Below are positions 37,563 through 48,724 of a stretch of 64,000 nt of DNA, piece by piece. A program made the translations under genes and the position numbers. The notes below the pieces were generated by a model. The model made no database searches. It saw only the letters and a list, made by a program, of their open reading frames with translations, and had not been told where the DNA came from. This stretch comes from Epithemia pelagica (Eukaryota > Bacillariophyta > Bacillariophyceae > Surirellales > Surirellaceae). The stretch lies in the NCBI GenBank assembly GCA_946965045.2, contig OX337236.1, forward strand, positions 3,472,001 to 3,536,000, in the 5' to 3' direction. Numbering within the stretch: position 1 is the first letter of the stretch; each line of letters begins with the position of its first letter.

Positions 37563-38614
37563 TGGTTCGTTGAGGTCGAACGTCGTGGTCGGGTCGTTTT
37601 ATAAAGGGTTTGATTATCTGCACAGAGCGAGAGCAAAGTTGTGCCGCAGTTCCACCTCGGCGTAGATCATGTGAGTGCGTACAATCTTTTCTAGTCTGAA
37701 GTGTATCCGAAGCGCGAGGAAACGAAACATCACACCTCGGCGGGAAACATGTGAGTGCGTACAATCTTCTCTATCCTAAAGTGTATGCGAAGCGCGAGGA
37801 AATCAATCGCAAGTCGCAACAAAAGTCGCAACCTCCTGTAAGGGGGTTCGGATTCTCAATTCTCAGACAGACAGTGTCAGTTCTGTGTGTCGTCATCTAC
37901 AGCATCGCATAGAGTGATCCTTACATGTGACATGTGACACAACACGAGACGAAAAGAAGAGAAAGAAAGACGAACTAAGGTGACTGCTCGACGGCCAGAC
38001 GACGTCTCCTCTCTCGTGTCGTTGTCATGACACATCGTCATGACAATGGACGAGATGGACCGACTGTCGGTGTGTTCCACAGTTGGAAGCTTTTCATCCC
38101 CATCAGATGATGAATTGCGCAACTCTATACAGCAATGGTCCCGCCATCCTTACCTACAGCATGCTCGTTTGTCTTTACTTGTCGGTGTTTTTCGTTAAAG
38201 ACGCCGAACTCAACTGTTCACTGTTTGTCTGTACCGCACCAAGCCATGTCAGCAGCACATGGTCTTGGTCTTTTGGTCCTTTGTATTGCTGCGGTTCTTC
38301 GCAAGAGGCACCACGAAGATGTATTCCGAAAGTTATACATGGCGATGAAACTGACCTGAGCCAGTAATAGCAGTATGGAACAACAAGATAAAGTTTCTTC
38401 CGGTATCAAAAACACTTCCACGGTACTCCGAACAAGAATGCGTGATCTTCGTCATTGCGTGGCTACGGTCACGATTTGTCTTGTGACGAAAACTCCTATA
38501 CCCCTCTTTGGTCCATCCATGTCATCAAGTCAGTCGTGCTTCCAGTCCGCACCCATCAACATCACAACTGTAGAGCAAACCTCCGTGCCTCTTACAAGAC
38601 AGTGCCTCGATCCT
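37563..38614. promoter_or_regulatory. Divergent intergenic region between LRR gene and K8
   Basis: This 1.05-kb stretch separates the intact LRR gene (-) from K8 (+), the one place where both partners of the pair are undamaged. It holds the 80-bp tandem duplication at 37653-37810, a unique middle and the first-type kelch leader from about 38400. No gene is seen on either strand. Confidence 0.5.
37653..37810. repeat. Two tandem 80-bp units upstream of the LRR gene
   Basis: Units 37653-37732 and 37733-37810 both contain CACCTCGGCG, GTGAGTGCGTACAATCTT and GAAGCGCGAGGAAA. The core GTACAATCTT also precedes the LRR remnants (about 16914 and 20558), so it may be a promoter element of the LRR family that was doubled here. 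Confidence 0.6.
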
Positions 38615-38621
38615 CATAAAT
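38615..38621 (+). promoter_or_regulatory. Conserved CATAAAT box of K8
   Basis: CATAAAT lies 24 nt before the ATG at 38646, followed by TCTGCAGTGG. Confidence 0.4.
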
Positions 38622-38645
38622 TCTGCAGTGGAAACGTTTGCAACC

Positions 38646-39815
38646 ATGGCCACCACACTGAAAGAACAAGCATGGCAGTCGGGCCTTGTCCTGTATGACG
38701 AGACACCTGAATGGAATTTCGAGGACTGGCCTCCTCTCGAGGGTGGATGGCGTTATCGTCATGCTACGGTTGTACTAGATCATCCCGATACGGACGGCAA
38801 CGACGACAACCCGAAGAGACAAACGGTCGTCGTGATGGGAGGACGTCAACAAGGCGAATATGTCACCAATTCCGTTCTTGTATTGAACTTGGCAAACCCA
38901 AACAAACAGTGGCGAGAAGGGCCACCTATGAACAAGAGTCGTCGAGGACATGCCGCTGTTGTGTGCAACAGAGCCGTCTACGTGATGGGAGGATATGCTG
39001 ACAATTCAATGTTCGATTGCATGGAACGCATTGATGCCAATGATTTGCTGCAATCATCTTCGACATCAAGCAGTTCAAAGAAGAGCCATTGGACGACATT
39101 GAATTGTCGATTATCAACGGGTCGATGTGGATGTTGTGCTGTTGCGGTTCACAACCGATACATCGTTGTAATTGGTGGTTATGACGGTAGTCGAACGTTG
39201 CCGTCGGTGGATATTATTGATACCAGGCACCACACTGTCACTCCGGGGCCAAGCATGACTGTTCCACGACGATTTTGTACCAGCGCGGTTATTGGTCACC
39301 GCATCTTTGTCGTTGGAAGCCATGGTGAGCATGGCAATGTTGACTCGGTGGAGTACTTGGACTATGCAACACCCTGGGACAATCATGAGACAAAGGAGCA
39401 AACTGGCTCGACATTCATTTCTTTCTCACCCACCTGGACCACTCAGTCGGAGTTGAGGCTTTCCAATGCACGAAGTTGTTATGCAATGGTTGCCGTGGGA
39501 TCTTGTCTAGTGGTGACTGGAGGATACGAATCATCCGTGGAGGTCTTGGATACGCATCACAACTGCATGTGGAATCTCCCACCATTCGGAAATGACCGCA
39601 TTGGCTGCAGTATGGTGACTGTTGCCAATCAAGTTGCCGTGATTGGTGGATGGATAAATCCTTCATGTGCAACATTACCACTAATGGATAGGAATTCGTG
39701 GTGTTTTCGTCGACTCTTTAAGCAGCCTCGGAACGAATGGTATTACTATCTAGAAATATCGGGTAACGGAGATGTCAATGTAACATCCAGGACCATCTCG
39801 ACATCCACTCTATAA
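38646..39815 (+). CDS. Kelch-propeller protein K8, 389 aa
   Basis: The start at 38646 (MATTLKEQAWQSGL) is preferred over the in-frame ATG at 38628 by family alignment. There are six blades; blade 4 carries GS instead of GG, as in K2. The block 39249-39593 equals K2 3715-4059 with one difference in 345 bp, although the genes lie 35 kb apart. The C-terminus diverges after CFRRLFKQ (NEWYYYLEISGNGDVNVTSR) and lacks the KRAR tail, so the 3' end was replaced or frame-altered. It is the + strand partner of the intact LRR gene. Confidence 0.88.
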   Translation: MATTLKEQAWQSGLVLYDETPEWNFEDWPPLEGGWRYRHATVVLDHPDTDGNDDNPKRQTVVVMGGRQQGEYVTNSVLVLNLANPNKQWREGPPMNKSRRGHAAVVCNRAVYVMGGYADNSMFDCMERIDANDLLQSSSTSSSSKKSHWTTLNCRLSTGRCGCCAVAVHNRYIVVIGGYDGSRTLPSVDIIDTRHHTVTPGPSMTVPRRFCTSAVIGHRIFVVGSHGEHGNVDSVEYLDYATPWDNHETKEQTGSTFISFSPTWTTQSELRLSNARSCYAMVAVGSCLVVTGGYESSVEVLDTHHNCMWNLPPFGNDRIGCSMVTVANQVAVIGGWINPSCATLPLMDRNSWCFRRLFKQPRNEWYYYLEISGNGDVNVTSRTISTSTL

Positions 39816-41399
39816 TGATTGAAGACCAATACATGATGGAGGATGGCACTTGAGAAATGTGCAACAAGTTGAACGGCCATGAGCTTGGCACGATATAATG
39901 GTCATTATACTCTCGTACAAAACAGGAGATCGTGTCCATCCTAAGTTACGTTGTGAATCATACAAGTTAATGAAAAGCTCTATATCACTATAACCATACA
40001 CAAGTGGCTTGCTCTGTCGAAAAAGACATTACCCTAGACTGCTTTCAAAGAGCAACTCCTAGTATGGTTTGAAGACACTCACCTTGTATAGAAGATGACC
40101 GCACATGAATTTCCTTCTGAAGTCATGGCGTTTGTGGCAGTCGGATCCATGCACCACCATGGTCAGTTATCCGTGTGGTAGATAATGAGATGTTACAGCG
40201 TCCGCCATGGCACTGCTGTCCTCTGCAAACCTGTGGATATCTGGCAACCACTCTTGGGTGGATGGCCATGGTTCCGTTCCCTCTCTGTACTGTTGAAAAC
40301 TTTCTGGTCTTGATCAGAATGAATCTTCTTTGAATGGAAGATGACTGTCTTTCATGGTCTCGTTGAATTTTTTAGACAAAGAAGGAGCGGCCTAAACAGT
40401 GTCTCTTCAAGTGATGGCACATGACGAACAAGTGACGTTTCGACCATGACCTGATACTTGTGGGACAGTCGGTGGGGCCATGGACTGGTAGCAACGGCTG
40501 GATCCGACAGCAGCCAACACAGTTTGTCTTTGTTTGGTTTCCGTTGCAATGGCAAAAGTGCAAAGTATACTTCCCCTGTTGCAGGCAGGACAGGTTTATC
40601 GTGGGTCGTCGTCGATTCCTGTTTCTTGGTGTCAATGTCGTTGTGGAACAACCAATCTGTCGACACGGTACAAATATTGGTGGTGCTACGATTCCCAAGA
40701 CTATGCTTCTGGTGGACCTTGTTCCGACAAGGCAACTGTGTTTTGGAAGTCGTCATTTGATGGTGATGCATCGATCGACCTGTTGTGCAAGAGACGATTG
40801 TTCTTGTTGTTGGTGTTTGGCTGCTGTTGGTGGATCAGGGATTGTGATTTTTCACTTCTTGTCGTCATCCTTGATGAAAGAGATAGACGATTCGTATAGT
40901 TGGTGTTGTTTGGATGGATCAAGGCGATTCTTGTTGTCACTGTTGTCCACTTCTGATGGTTCTTCGTGGTGGAAATCGAGCATGGATGGTTTCTGCTTCT
41001 ATACTTTGGTTTTGTTATTGGTTACACCACTCCACCACGACAATCTTTGTACCTCGAGCTAATCGGCAGAATCAGCAAGAAGCGACAACAAGCACAAGAG
41101 GGGCTATATGACAAACTCCCCGAACAAAACCTTGCCACGAGCAGGACAGGAATGTTGATTGATTGTCAAGTCTGGCTTCTCTTATTGGTCGTGAAATCCT
41201 CATCAAGTTTGGCTCTATTTTGGCTGTAGGTCCTTTTGCCGGAACCTCCGACACATAAAACTCTTGTACGTTCTCGACCCCAGGTGGATCCAAACGACGA
41301 CTCCGCTGGTCTACCTTTTGTTCCTTGAACTCTTGTGGTTTTCAATCGAGACGACAAGTTCACCCATTGGCAAATGTAGCACCGGTCCTGACTCCCACC
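39816..41399. other. Spacer K8-K9
   Basis: 39816-40380 is unique in the window and I see no gene there. From about 40400 to 41200 it is the third copy of the repeat at 27.3-28.6 and 55.7-57.3 kb, more degraded. ORFs in it (such as 40460-41062) are not conserved in frame. 41250-41399 begins a block duplicated at 53460-53610 (AAACTCTTGTACGTTCTCGA). Confidence 0.4.
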
Positions 41400-41535
41400 G
41401 TCGCGAACGGAGGCCATTGAGCCAGTGCGATATGCGGCCGTCTGCACAATCATTGAACCGCATTCGCGAGCATTGCTGACAACCGGCGCAGACGGCACGA
41501 GACGGATTTGGCTCTCCCAAAAAGACCATGATTGA
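41400..41535 (+). pseudogene. WD40-like remnant, copy 1
   Basis: The frame reads EAIEPVRYAAVCTIIEPHSR and then ALLTTGADGTRRIWLS, close to the end of a WD40 repeat (GxDGTxRIW). The copy at 53615-53753 keeps the same frame with substitutions (ALLTTGEDGTTRIWLS). Upstream frames are closed. Two copies agreeing in frame argue against pure chance, but only one repeat is visible. Confidence 0.3.
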
Positions 41536-42162
41536 TGGAGTCGGTATCAATACTGACATAGGAGACCAACCTTTGCGGTCCAACCACATCCACGTGACAT
41601 TCTCGAAAGCGATCCAAAGAAGACGACTGCAGGCGTCTGCTGCTAATGCAACACGAGAAGCAAGTCAGAATGGGATGGATGACATCATTTTCCTTCTGGT
41701 CCATCATGTCGTCGGATTCTCGTCTCTGTGTGATTGTACTTGTGGCCTTGCTTCTTTCACTATACCCGATGAGTGATGCCCATTCGAATCATTGGATCAA
41801 GAAGGCAAGAAGACCACTCTCTTGCAACATCTCTCTGTTGAAGTTGTTGTCGTTGTGAACAGACTGTATAGGACCAAGGGAAGAATTGTGTGGAAATTAG
41901 GGATTGTCAATCTGTGGACCTATTCATCATACAAAAGGACCTCTTCATCACAAATGCTGTCACTCTCTCCCTTTCGTCGTCGACCAAAAGATACTTTTTG
42001 GGGCTTGTCATGAAATCTATGTGCGATTGATTTCCCTTCACCATCGTACGCAGGACAGGCACACCTTACGGTCTCCACGCAAAGCGCTTCCACGCGTTGC
42101 TCTCAAAAATACTTTCTCTCGTGCTGCCATTTCTTGTCAACGTATTAGTAAAGCGCTGTACC

Positions 42163-43419
42163 ATGACAACGTTACTGAAAGAACAAGCATGGCAGTCGGG
42201 CCTTGTCTTATCGGACGAGACACCAGAGTGGAATCAAAATGACTGGCCTCCACTTGTGGGTGGATGGCGTGCAGGTCATACTTCGGTCGTACTTGATCAC
42301 CCCGATACGGACGGCAACGACAACAACAACAACAACAAGAGACAAACCGTCGTCGTGTTGGGCGGATTTCAAGCAGGTCAGGGCAGTCTCGATTCCATTC
42401 TTGTATTGAACGTGGCAGCGCCGGACAAGCACTGGCGAGAAGGGCCATCAATGAACAAGAGTCGTCGAGGACATGCCGCTGTTGGGTGCAACGGAGGCGT
42501 CTATGTGATGGGAGGCTACAATGGAAGCTCAGTATTTGATGAACCAGAATCTTTCAATTGTATCGAACGAATCGATGCCGATGAAATCCTACAATCATCT
42601 TCGACATCAAGCATCACACATGCAAGCAATTGGACGACATTGAATTGTCGATTATCAACGGGTCGATGTGGATGTTGTGCTGTTGCGGTTCACAACCGAT
42701 ACATCGCTGTAATGGGTGGCTACAACGATCGTTATTTGCCGTCGGTGGATATTATTGATACAAACAACCACATAGTCACTGCGGGACCATCCATGACTGT
42801 TCCACGAGCATGGTGTGCCAGTGCGGTCATTGGTCACCGCATCTTTGTCGTTGGAGGTTGTAATGATAAGGGCAATCTTGACTCGTTGGAGTATTTGGAC
42901 TATGCAACACCCTGTGACAATGATGCGACAAAGAAGGAGATAGGTTCGACGTTCATTTCTTTCTCTTCCACCTGGACCACTCATTCGGAGTTGAGGCTTT
43001 CCAATACACGAAGTGCTTGTGCAATGGTTGCCGTGGGATCTTGTCTGGTTGTGGCCGGAGGAAACCGTGATACCGTGGAAGTCTTGGATACGTACCGCAA
43101 CTACGTGTGGAATCTCCCACCATTGAGTAATTCCCGCAGGTGCTGCAGTATGGTGACTGTTGCCAATCAAGTTGCCGTGATTGGTGGAGGGCGAAATTCT
43201 ACCTGTGCGACATTGCCACTAATTATCTGTGCGACATTGCCACTAATGGACAAGAATACGTGGTGTTTTCGCCGACTTTGTGAGCAGCACCTTAACAGAT
43301 GGTATCATTTTCGGGAAGGAATCGGTATCGGAGATGATCATATTTCCCCCTTCTCCTCAGCTCATAAACGAGCAAGGCCCAATACGCACCGTGGTGATGA
43401 AGGGAAGGATGGAACTTGA
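42163..43419 (+). CDS. Kelch-propeller protein K9, 418 aa, with an 8-codon duplication
   Basis: The frame opens at 42097, but the family start MTTLLKEQAWQSGL is at 42163. It is the longest full-length copy for two reasons: an insertion in blade 2 (SVFDEPESFNC) and a micro-duplication in blade 6, where ICATLPL is coded twice in tandem (about 43204-43245). The Asn-rich loop before blade 1 is expanded (DGNDNNNNNKRQ). Bases about 42343-42510 match K2, and the rest is closer to other copies. The tail has HKRARPNTHRGDEGKDGT. The duplication keeps frame and may disturb closure of the sixth blade. Confidence 0.88.
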   Translation: MTTLLKEQAWQSGLVLSDETPEWNQNDWPPLVGGWRAGHTSVVLDHPDTDGNDNNNNNKRQTVVVLGGFQAGQGSLDSILVLNVAAPDKHWREGPSMNKSRRGHAAVGCNGGVYVMGGYNGSSVFDEPESFNCIERIDADEILQSSSTSSITHASNWTTLNCRLSTGRCGCCAVAVHNRYIAVMGGYNDRYLPSVDIIDTNNHIVTAGPSMTVPRAWCASAVIGHRIFVVGGCNDKGNLDSLEYLDYATPCDNDATKKEIGSTFISFSSTWTTHSELRLSNTRSACAMVAVGSCLVVAGGNRDTVEVLDTYRNYVWNLPPLSNSRRCCSMVTVANQVAVIGGGRNSTCATLPLIICATLPLMDKNTWCFRRLCEQHLNRWYHFREGIGIGDDHISPFSSAHKRARPNTHRGDEGKDGT

Positions 43420-46107
43420 AATTTGCAACGTATTGCATGTATGTCCTAACATTCGCGGAACTATAGCATTATCATTTTACTCTCAAACAGTAGTTGGATT
43501 GTTTTCTTCATGGCATTGCGACCTATAGAGATATCATGTACACCGTTGTACTACCTAGTTGAAAACGAAAGTTACACCATCCGGCATGACACTGCAAACA
43601 GGAGTGGAGCCAGGCCTTGGGTAGATGTCCATGGTACCATGCCTTTATGCTGTTGATGGGGTCGAGAAATCATGCTGTGGAAGATTATGGTTTCGTGCTT
43701 GAAACACTTGGGCGCAGCGACTCGTTTGGACGGTCGTCTTCGTTCCGACCATGCGTTCAATTGTGTGGGGATTGTCCTTCTATGGCTAATGCCTGCGTGA
43801 GAGGACAGTACGCCGTCTCTCGACGCTTGTGGTTTTTGGTGACAGGGCATTTGCGAATCCTTTGGATTTTTTGCCAATGACGTGTTCGATTTTTCCTCCA
43901 ATACAGCAACTATTCTTGATCATGAGGTCAGCAATTTGCATGCGTCGATCCAGCAATCAGTCTCTCCGTAGTGGCTCGTTGACAGTCCATGGTTATCGGT
44001 CCATGGGGATCCACAAGAACAATCGCAGTGTGCAAAGCTATGTCTTGCCCCTCAATGCCAGTTCCGCCGAAACCTTGTTGCACGACCCAGTTCCGCCGAA
44101 ACCTTGTTGCACGACTACAGCACTGTCAAACAGCAGTGTTGGACCTCGATCACTACCACAGTTGAGCCTCGTAGCGAACTCTGCAGTACTAACCACAAAA
44201 CCACGACCACGAATGGCGCCAATCATGTCTTGGCTGTAGTCTACTAGAACTTGTTTTTGTTGTTCTTCTTCTTCGTTGGATTCTGGTTGGTGTTGCTGCC
44301 TTGTCGTTCCACACCAACACACAGCTTGAATCTTCCTTTGTAGACTTGAAACGGCGATGCGACCCTTTCCCATAATCAATTCTTCACTAGGGAGTTGAAT
44401 TGCGTTCCGTACTTCGACCCGTAGTACTGGAGAAGAATTCTGGTTCCCGTCCTAGTGTTCTTCTTTTTGTTCTTGTTTGTTGCGTACGATTTCTAGCTTG
44501 TTGCGATCAAAGTTGTCGTTGAGTATGGTGTTCTTCTTTCGTCCAGTGTGACAACAACAAATGCGGTTTGGTTTTTATAATTGCTATGGGGATCCGTCGT
44601 GGTTTCTTTCGTGGCTTGCGCTGTTGCGGCGACACTTGATGCAGTGTTTCATCCAATGCACAGTTGGTGATTGGCTGCAACGACCAAGACTTGGTAGTCG
44701 ACGATATTGGGCTGTAGGAGCACTTCCCACATACAAGTCCAACGCCAAGAGAGACAAATCTCCGCACTGTCCGCAAAGTTCTCGTCAGGGTTGACGAACA
44801 TGATGCACTTCCATTTCGTCATACTAAGAGGGATCCATGTCATGTTGCGAGACACAACCAAACGTGACACCCCACTCCAAGGGAACGCAAATTTCCATTT
44901 GCACGGATTGTGGCAGTGTTTCCAGTGGTGGAAGATTGTTGTTTGGGTGGTCCGTATGTACGAATCATCGATTTGGTTGGCATGACAACTTTGCGCAAAC
45001 GGTTGTCTCGAACGGTACAAATGACATCTTGTCGTTGGTGCAATTCTGCGGTAGACGCAGTAGTATTGTGGAATCCTGTCTAGTGATAGACACTGGTATC
45101 CTCGTCGGGTTGCCACACATGATAGTGTGCTTCTGCTGCTTCGGGTGGATCTGGTGGTTGTGGTTGCTCCTCAGTGTTGTCGTCCCACGAAGATCGAATG
45201 CTGACACCTCGACGAATAGTGGTGGGCGGTGGACAGTGTTAAGGGGCACACGAGATCCATTCTTCCTTGTCGTTTCCAGCAAACAATTGAATCGACAAGT
45301 GTGTTTTCAATCGGTACGACACGAATTGGTGCCGTGACCTGTAAGCCAAGATGACGGATGCGAAAGGCCTGAAATTGTTCCGCAAAGGACTTGTCGGCGG
45401 TGTCGGTGGCCTGTGCACAGGTGGAGGCCAAGTGCAACCAGAACAAGAACGACCCGAACCAGGAGTACCCACGAATCGTGGCAACGGGCTTGGGACAATG
45501 CTTCATCACAACCATTCTATGCTGCGTTCCCTTGTCTTTCTTGGTTGGAACGAGACTGCCACGCCCCCACAGTCAATTCGAAACAACAACCACAAGAAGA
45601 AGACAATTATGGTGATAATGACGATGATGCCAGACAGTGTTTGGCTGCATCACTTGGTTCCATTTCATTCCAGGTTTGGTTTCTTTCTCTGGTTCGTGGT
45701 AAGCCCATCGAGAAACGAGACGACATCCTCCCCAACCTTTGCTATTGCCCTTACAATTGCCTGAGAGGAAGATGACTGAGTTTTCACAAGATCACTTGTC
45801 CGTGACTGGTTGGGAAAGGTGCCAGAGATTCGGAAGAAGACAAATTATAGGTAGTGAGTGCTCACAACTGAACCCTGGATCTTCACCGCTGGGGATAAGT
45901 CCGAACCCATCAGCAATCACAGGTTCCAAAAACGCCCACGATACTCCCAAGAAGGATGCGTGGTCTTCTTCATCGCGTTGATACGGTCACGATTTGTCTC
46001 GTAACCCATCCATTTCGTCAAGTCAGTCGAGCTTCCAGTCCGCACCTATCAGAATCAAAGGAGCAAAGCAAAACCAGTAACCACTTACAATACAGTGTCT
46101 CATTCCC
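43420..46107. repeat. Spacer K9-K10, segmental duplicate of 60558-63356
   Basis: The whole spacer, from the class A 3' flank to the kelch leader, is repeated between K13 and K14. About 44400-46000 is nearly identical to about 61640-63230. Overlapping ORFs occur on both strands and are kept in both copies. Examples are - strand 45171-45515 (a hydrophobic stretch YSWFGSFLFWLHLASTCAQA) and 44649-45116. The duplication is too recent for this to prove coding. I do not recognise a protein. Confidence 0.55.
44215..44395 (-). pseudogene. LRR-family gene, 3' tail remnant
   Basis: It has the same landmarks as at 1180-1345 (CTTGGCTGTAGTC, GTT/CTT run, CCCTTTCCCATAATC), corresponding to the tail of the intact LRR gene. 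Confidence 0.4.
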
Positions 46108-46114
46108 CATAAAT
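46108..46114 (+). promoter_or_regulatory. Conserved CATAAAT box of K10
   Basis: CATAAAT lies 25 nt before the K10 ATG, followed by TCGCTGCAG. Confidence 0.4.
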
Positions 46115-46139
46115 TCGCTGCAGTTAATATTTTGGAGCA

Positions 46140-47330
46140 ATGAGCATGACACTGAAAGAACAAGCATGGCAGTCGGGCCTTGTCATATCGGACGAAACAC
46201 CAGAGTGGAATGAAAACGACTGGTCTCCTCTTGTGGGTGGATGGCGTTACCGTCATACTTCGGTCATATTGAATCATACCGATAACAACAAGAGACAAAC
46301 GGTCGTCGTGATGGGCGGATATCAGCAAGGCAAAGGTACCACGGATTTCGTTCTTGTAATGAATCTATCAGACCCAGACAAACAGTGGCGCGAAGGACCA
46401 TCCATGAACCAGAAGCGTGATGGACATGCCGCTGTTGTTTGCAATGGCGGCGTGTACGTGATGGGAGGATACAATCGAGTAACTTTGGATTGTATTGAAC
46501 GAATCGATGCCAATGATTTGCTACAATCATCCTTAACAACAACCACCACGCATGAGAGTCATTGGACGACATTGACATGTCGATTATCGACGAGAAGAAA
46601 TGGATGTTGTGCTGTTGCGGTGCATGATCGATACATTGTTGTAATGGGTGGCTGTTACAACCATCGCTGTTTTTCGTCGGTGGATATTATTGATACCAGC
46701 AATCACATTGCCACTGCTGGACCATCCATGACTGTTCCACGAGCATCCTGTGCCAGTGCGGTCATTGGCCACCGCATCTTTGTCGTTGGAGGCGAAAACG
46801 ATCTTAACTCGGTGGAGTATTTGGAATTTTCAAAGCCTGGTGACAATGAAGAGACAAAGAAGCAGCCTGGCTTGACATTGAGTTCTTTCTTTTCCACCTG
46901 GATCACTCATTCTGATTTAGTGCTTTCCAATGCACGAAGTTGTTATGCAATGGTTGCCGTGGGATCTTGTCTAGTGGTGACTGGAGGATACGAATCATCC
47001 GTGGAGGTCTTGGATACGAACCGCAACTGCGTGTGGAATCTTCCACCATTCGCATATCACCGCGATGGCTGCAGTATGGTGACTGTTGCCAATCAAGTTG
47101 CCGTGATTGGTGGTTTGTACAATCCTACCTGTGCGACATTACCACTAATGGATAGGAATTCGTGGTGTTTTCGTCAACTCTGTGAGCAGCAATCGAACGG
47201 ATGGTATCATTCTCTTGAAGGTATGGGTCTCCGAGATGATGATATCTCACCCTCCTCCACGTCGACATCAGCTCGTAAACGAGCAAGGCAGAATACGCGC
47301 CAAAATAAGAAAGGGTCTGATGAAACATAA
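46140..47330 (+). CDS. Kelch-propeller protein K10, full length, 396 aa
   Basis: It is intact from MSMTLKEQAWQSGLVISDET to RKRARQNTRQNKKGSDET. Six regular blades are present. It is a mosaic of three neighbours' sequences. Blades 3-4 are those of K3 (330 bp, four differences). The blade-5 segment (SCYAMVAVGSCLVVTGGYES) is that of K2 and K8. The start of the leader and N-terminus is that of K5. It follows the duplicated spacer shared with K14. A palindromic MITE lies 72 bp after its stop. Confidence 0.9.
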   Translation: MSMTLKEQAWQSGLVISDETPEWNENDWSPLVGGWRYRHTSVILNHTDNNKRQTVVVMGGYQQGKGTTDFVLVMNLSDPDKQWREGPSMNQKRDGHAAVVCNGGVYVMGGYNRVTLDCIERIDANDLLQSSLTTTTTHESHWTTLTCRLSTRRNGCCAVAVHDRYIVVMGGCYNHRCFSSVDIIDTSNHIATAGPSMTVPRASCASAVIGHRIFVVGGENDLNSVEYLEFSKPGDNEETKKQPGLTLSSFFSTWITHSDLVLSNARSCYAMVAVGSCLVVTGGYESSVEVLDTNRNCVWNLPPFAYHRDGCSMVTVANQVAVIGGLYNPTCATLPLMDRNSWCFRQLCEQQSNGWYHSLEGMGLRDDDISPSSTSTSARKRARQNTRQNKKGSDET

Positions 47331-47402
47331 CGATTTTGTTCTCGAGTGGTTGACTTGTTTTCTACATTCAATTGTAATCCTAAGACCTAGTAAGTAGTAT
47401 AA

Positions 47403-47860
47403 GGCTGTTCCTCGAGCACGACAAAACCAATCTGAAAACGTGACACGTCATCAATTTACATCATCTTGACGTCATATTTCACCTCACAGTTTTTGTCGGG
47501 CCTCCATTCCGACAAATCCAGAGCTCAGGATTTGTCGGCCGACAAATCCTGAAATAGCATTAGGGATTGTGTTATCATTATTCTAGTGTACATATGGTAT
47601 ACAGAAACTTCCAGCGCGCGTTCTGGACTTCAGCGGCGCGCGTTCGACTCCAACGGTCCCCCAATCCCTAATGAAGTAGCCCGACTTGCGAATAGTATTG
47701 GTATTCAATTCCACAGAGTACTTGTGGGGAGTGTTGGGGACCCAGGCGCGGGCTCTCGTTTTGGTTTTGGTTTTGCTCGAGGATAGAAAAACGGGCCAAT
47801 GTGAAATTTCTCCAAGACGTCACGTTTTCAAATTGGTTTTGTCGTGCTCGAGGAACAGCC
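47403..47860. mobile_element. TAA-flanked inverted-repeat element (Tourist/Harbinger-like MITE)
   Basis: The 458-bp element starts GGCTGTTCCTCGAGCACGAC, and the terminal inverted repeats are about 42 bp with one mismatch. TAA flanks both ends (47400-47402 and 47861-47863). The trinucleotide target and GGCTG ends fit PIF/Harbinger MITEs. Inside are a perfect 28-bp palindrome (47525-47552) and an inner inverted pair, ATTAGGGATTG and CAATCCCTAAT. It has no coding capacity. It interrupts the class B 3' flank of K10 just after CCTAGTAAGTAGTA. Confidence 0.82.
47525..47552. repeat. Perfect 28-bp palindrome inside the MITE
   Basis: The centre is GTCGGCCGAC, with arms TCAGGATTT and AAATCCTGA. It could extrude a cruciform or act as a protein-binding site. 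Confidence 0.85.
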
Positions 47861-47863
47861 TAA

Positions 47864-48693
47864 TTACTTCCCGGTGTCGAGTCCTTTCAAGGAGGGACCG
47901 CACGGCGCGAAGGGTAGAATGACTCGACGGGCAATTGTCTTGTCGGGCATTTTGTCATTCACAAGATTCGTGGTGGTGGCCGTCACGAAAACGTCAGTTG
48001 GTCCACAACGCCATGATGGCCAGGCCAACTTGGTTCGAACCCACCATCATTGCCGTCTTAAGATCAAGGTCCTCCGTTTGCGACAGAAGATCCTCCATAG
48101 AATCCGCCCAAGGCGCAGACGTGACCTGTGCGAAATGGTCGAGTCATTGTTTGTTACTCTGAAACGACCAAGCGTTCCCTCCCGTTTGTCGTTTTACCAA
48201 CAAGATTCTAACATCATATCAGCAACCAGAAACGAACACGAGCGATCCACCTGGCCAAAACAATCATGATGGAAGGGTATCCTCTGTTGGTTTACAGGCC
48301 GAGGAAAAATGTTCCGCAGTGATTGAAATTCTTGTTTCGTGGAATCCACTTCGCCATCTGGAAAAGCTCAAAAAAGTAGAATTCCAGAGAGATCCTCTGT
48401 AGTCATGAGAGCTTACGAAGAACCTATGAATGCAACACAGGGAAAGAGAGAGGCCATACATATCAGTGTTTGTCTGTCTGCCATGGTATCCAAAAACTTT
48501 TCCACGATACTCCCAAGAAGAATGCGTGGTCTTGTTCATTGCGTGGCTACGGTCACGATTTGTCTCGTGACGAAAGCGACCCATCTTTGGTCCATCCATT
48601 TCGTGAAGTCAGTCGTGCTTCCAGTCCGCACCCATCAGCATCACAACAGCAGAGCAACCCTACGTGCCTGTTACAATACGGTGTCTCGATCCT
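47864..48693. other. Spacer upstream of K11
   Basis: It shares blocks with the K5 spacer (ATGGCCAGGCCAACTTGGTT, AAGGGTATCCTCTGTTGGTT) and then enters the first-type kelch leader. No gene is supported; ORF 47844-48269 is not conserved in frame. Confidence 0.4.
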
Positions 48694-48700
48694 CATAAAA
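48694..48700 (+). promoter_or_regulatory. CATAAAA variant box of K11
   Basis: The usual CATAAAT reads CATAAAA here, 24 nt before ATG 48725. Confidence 0.35.
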
Positions 48701-48724
48701 TCCGCAGTCGAAACGTTTGCAACA

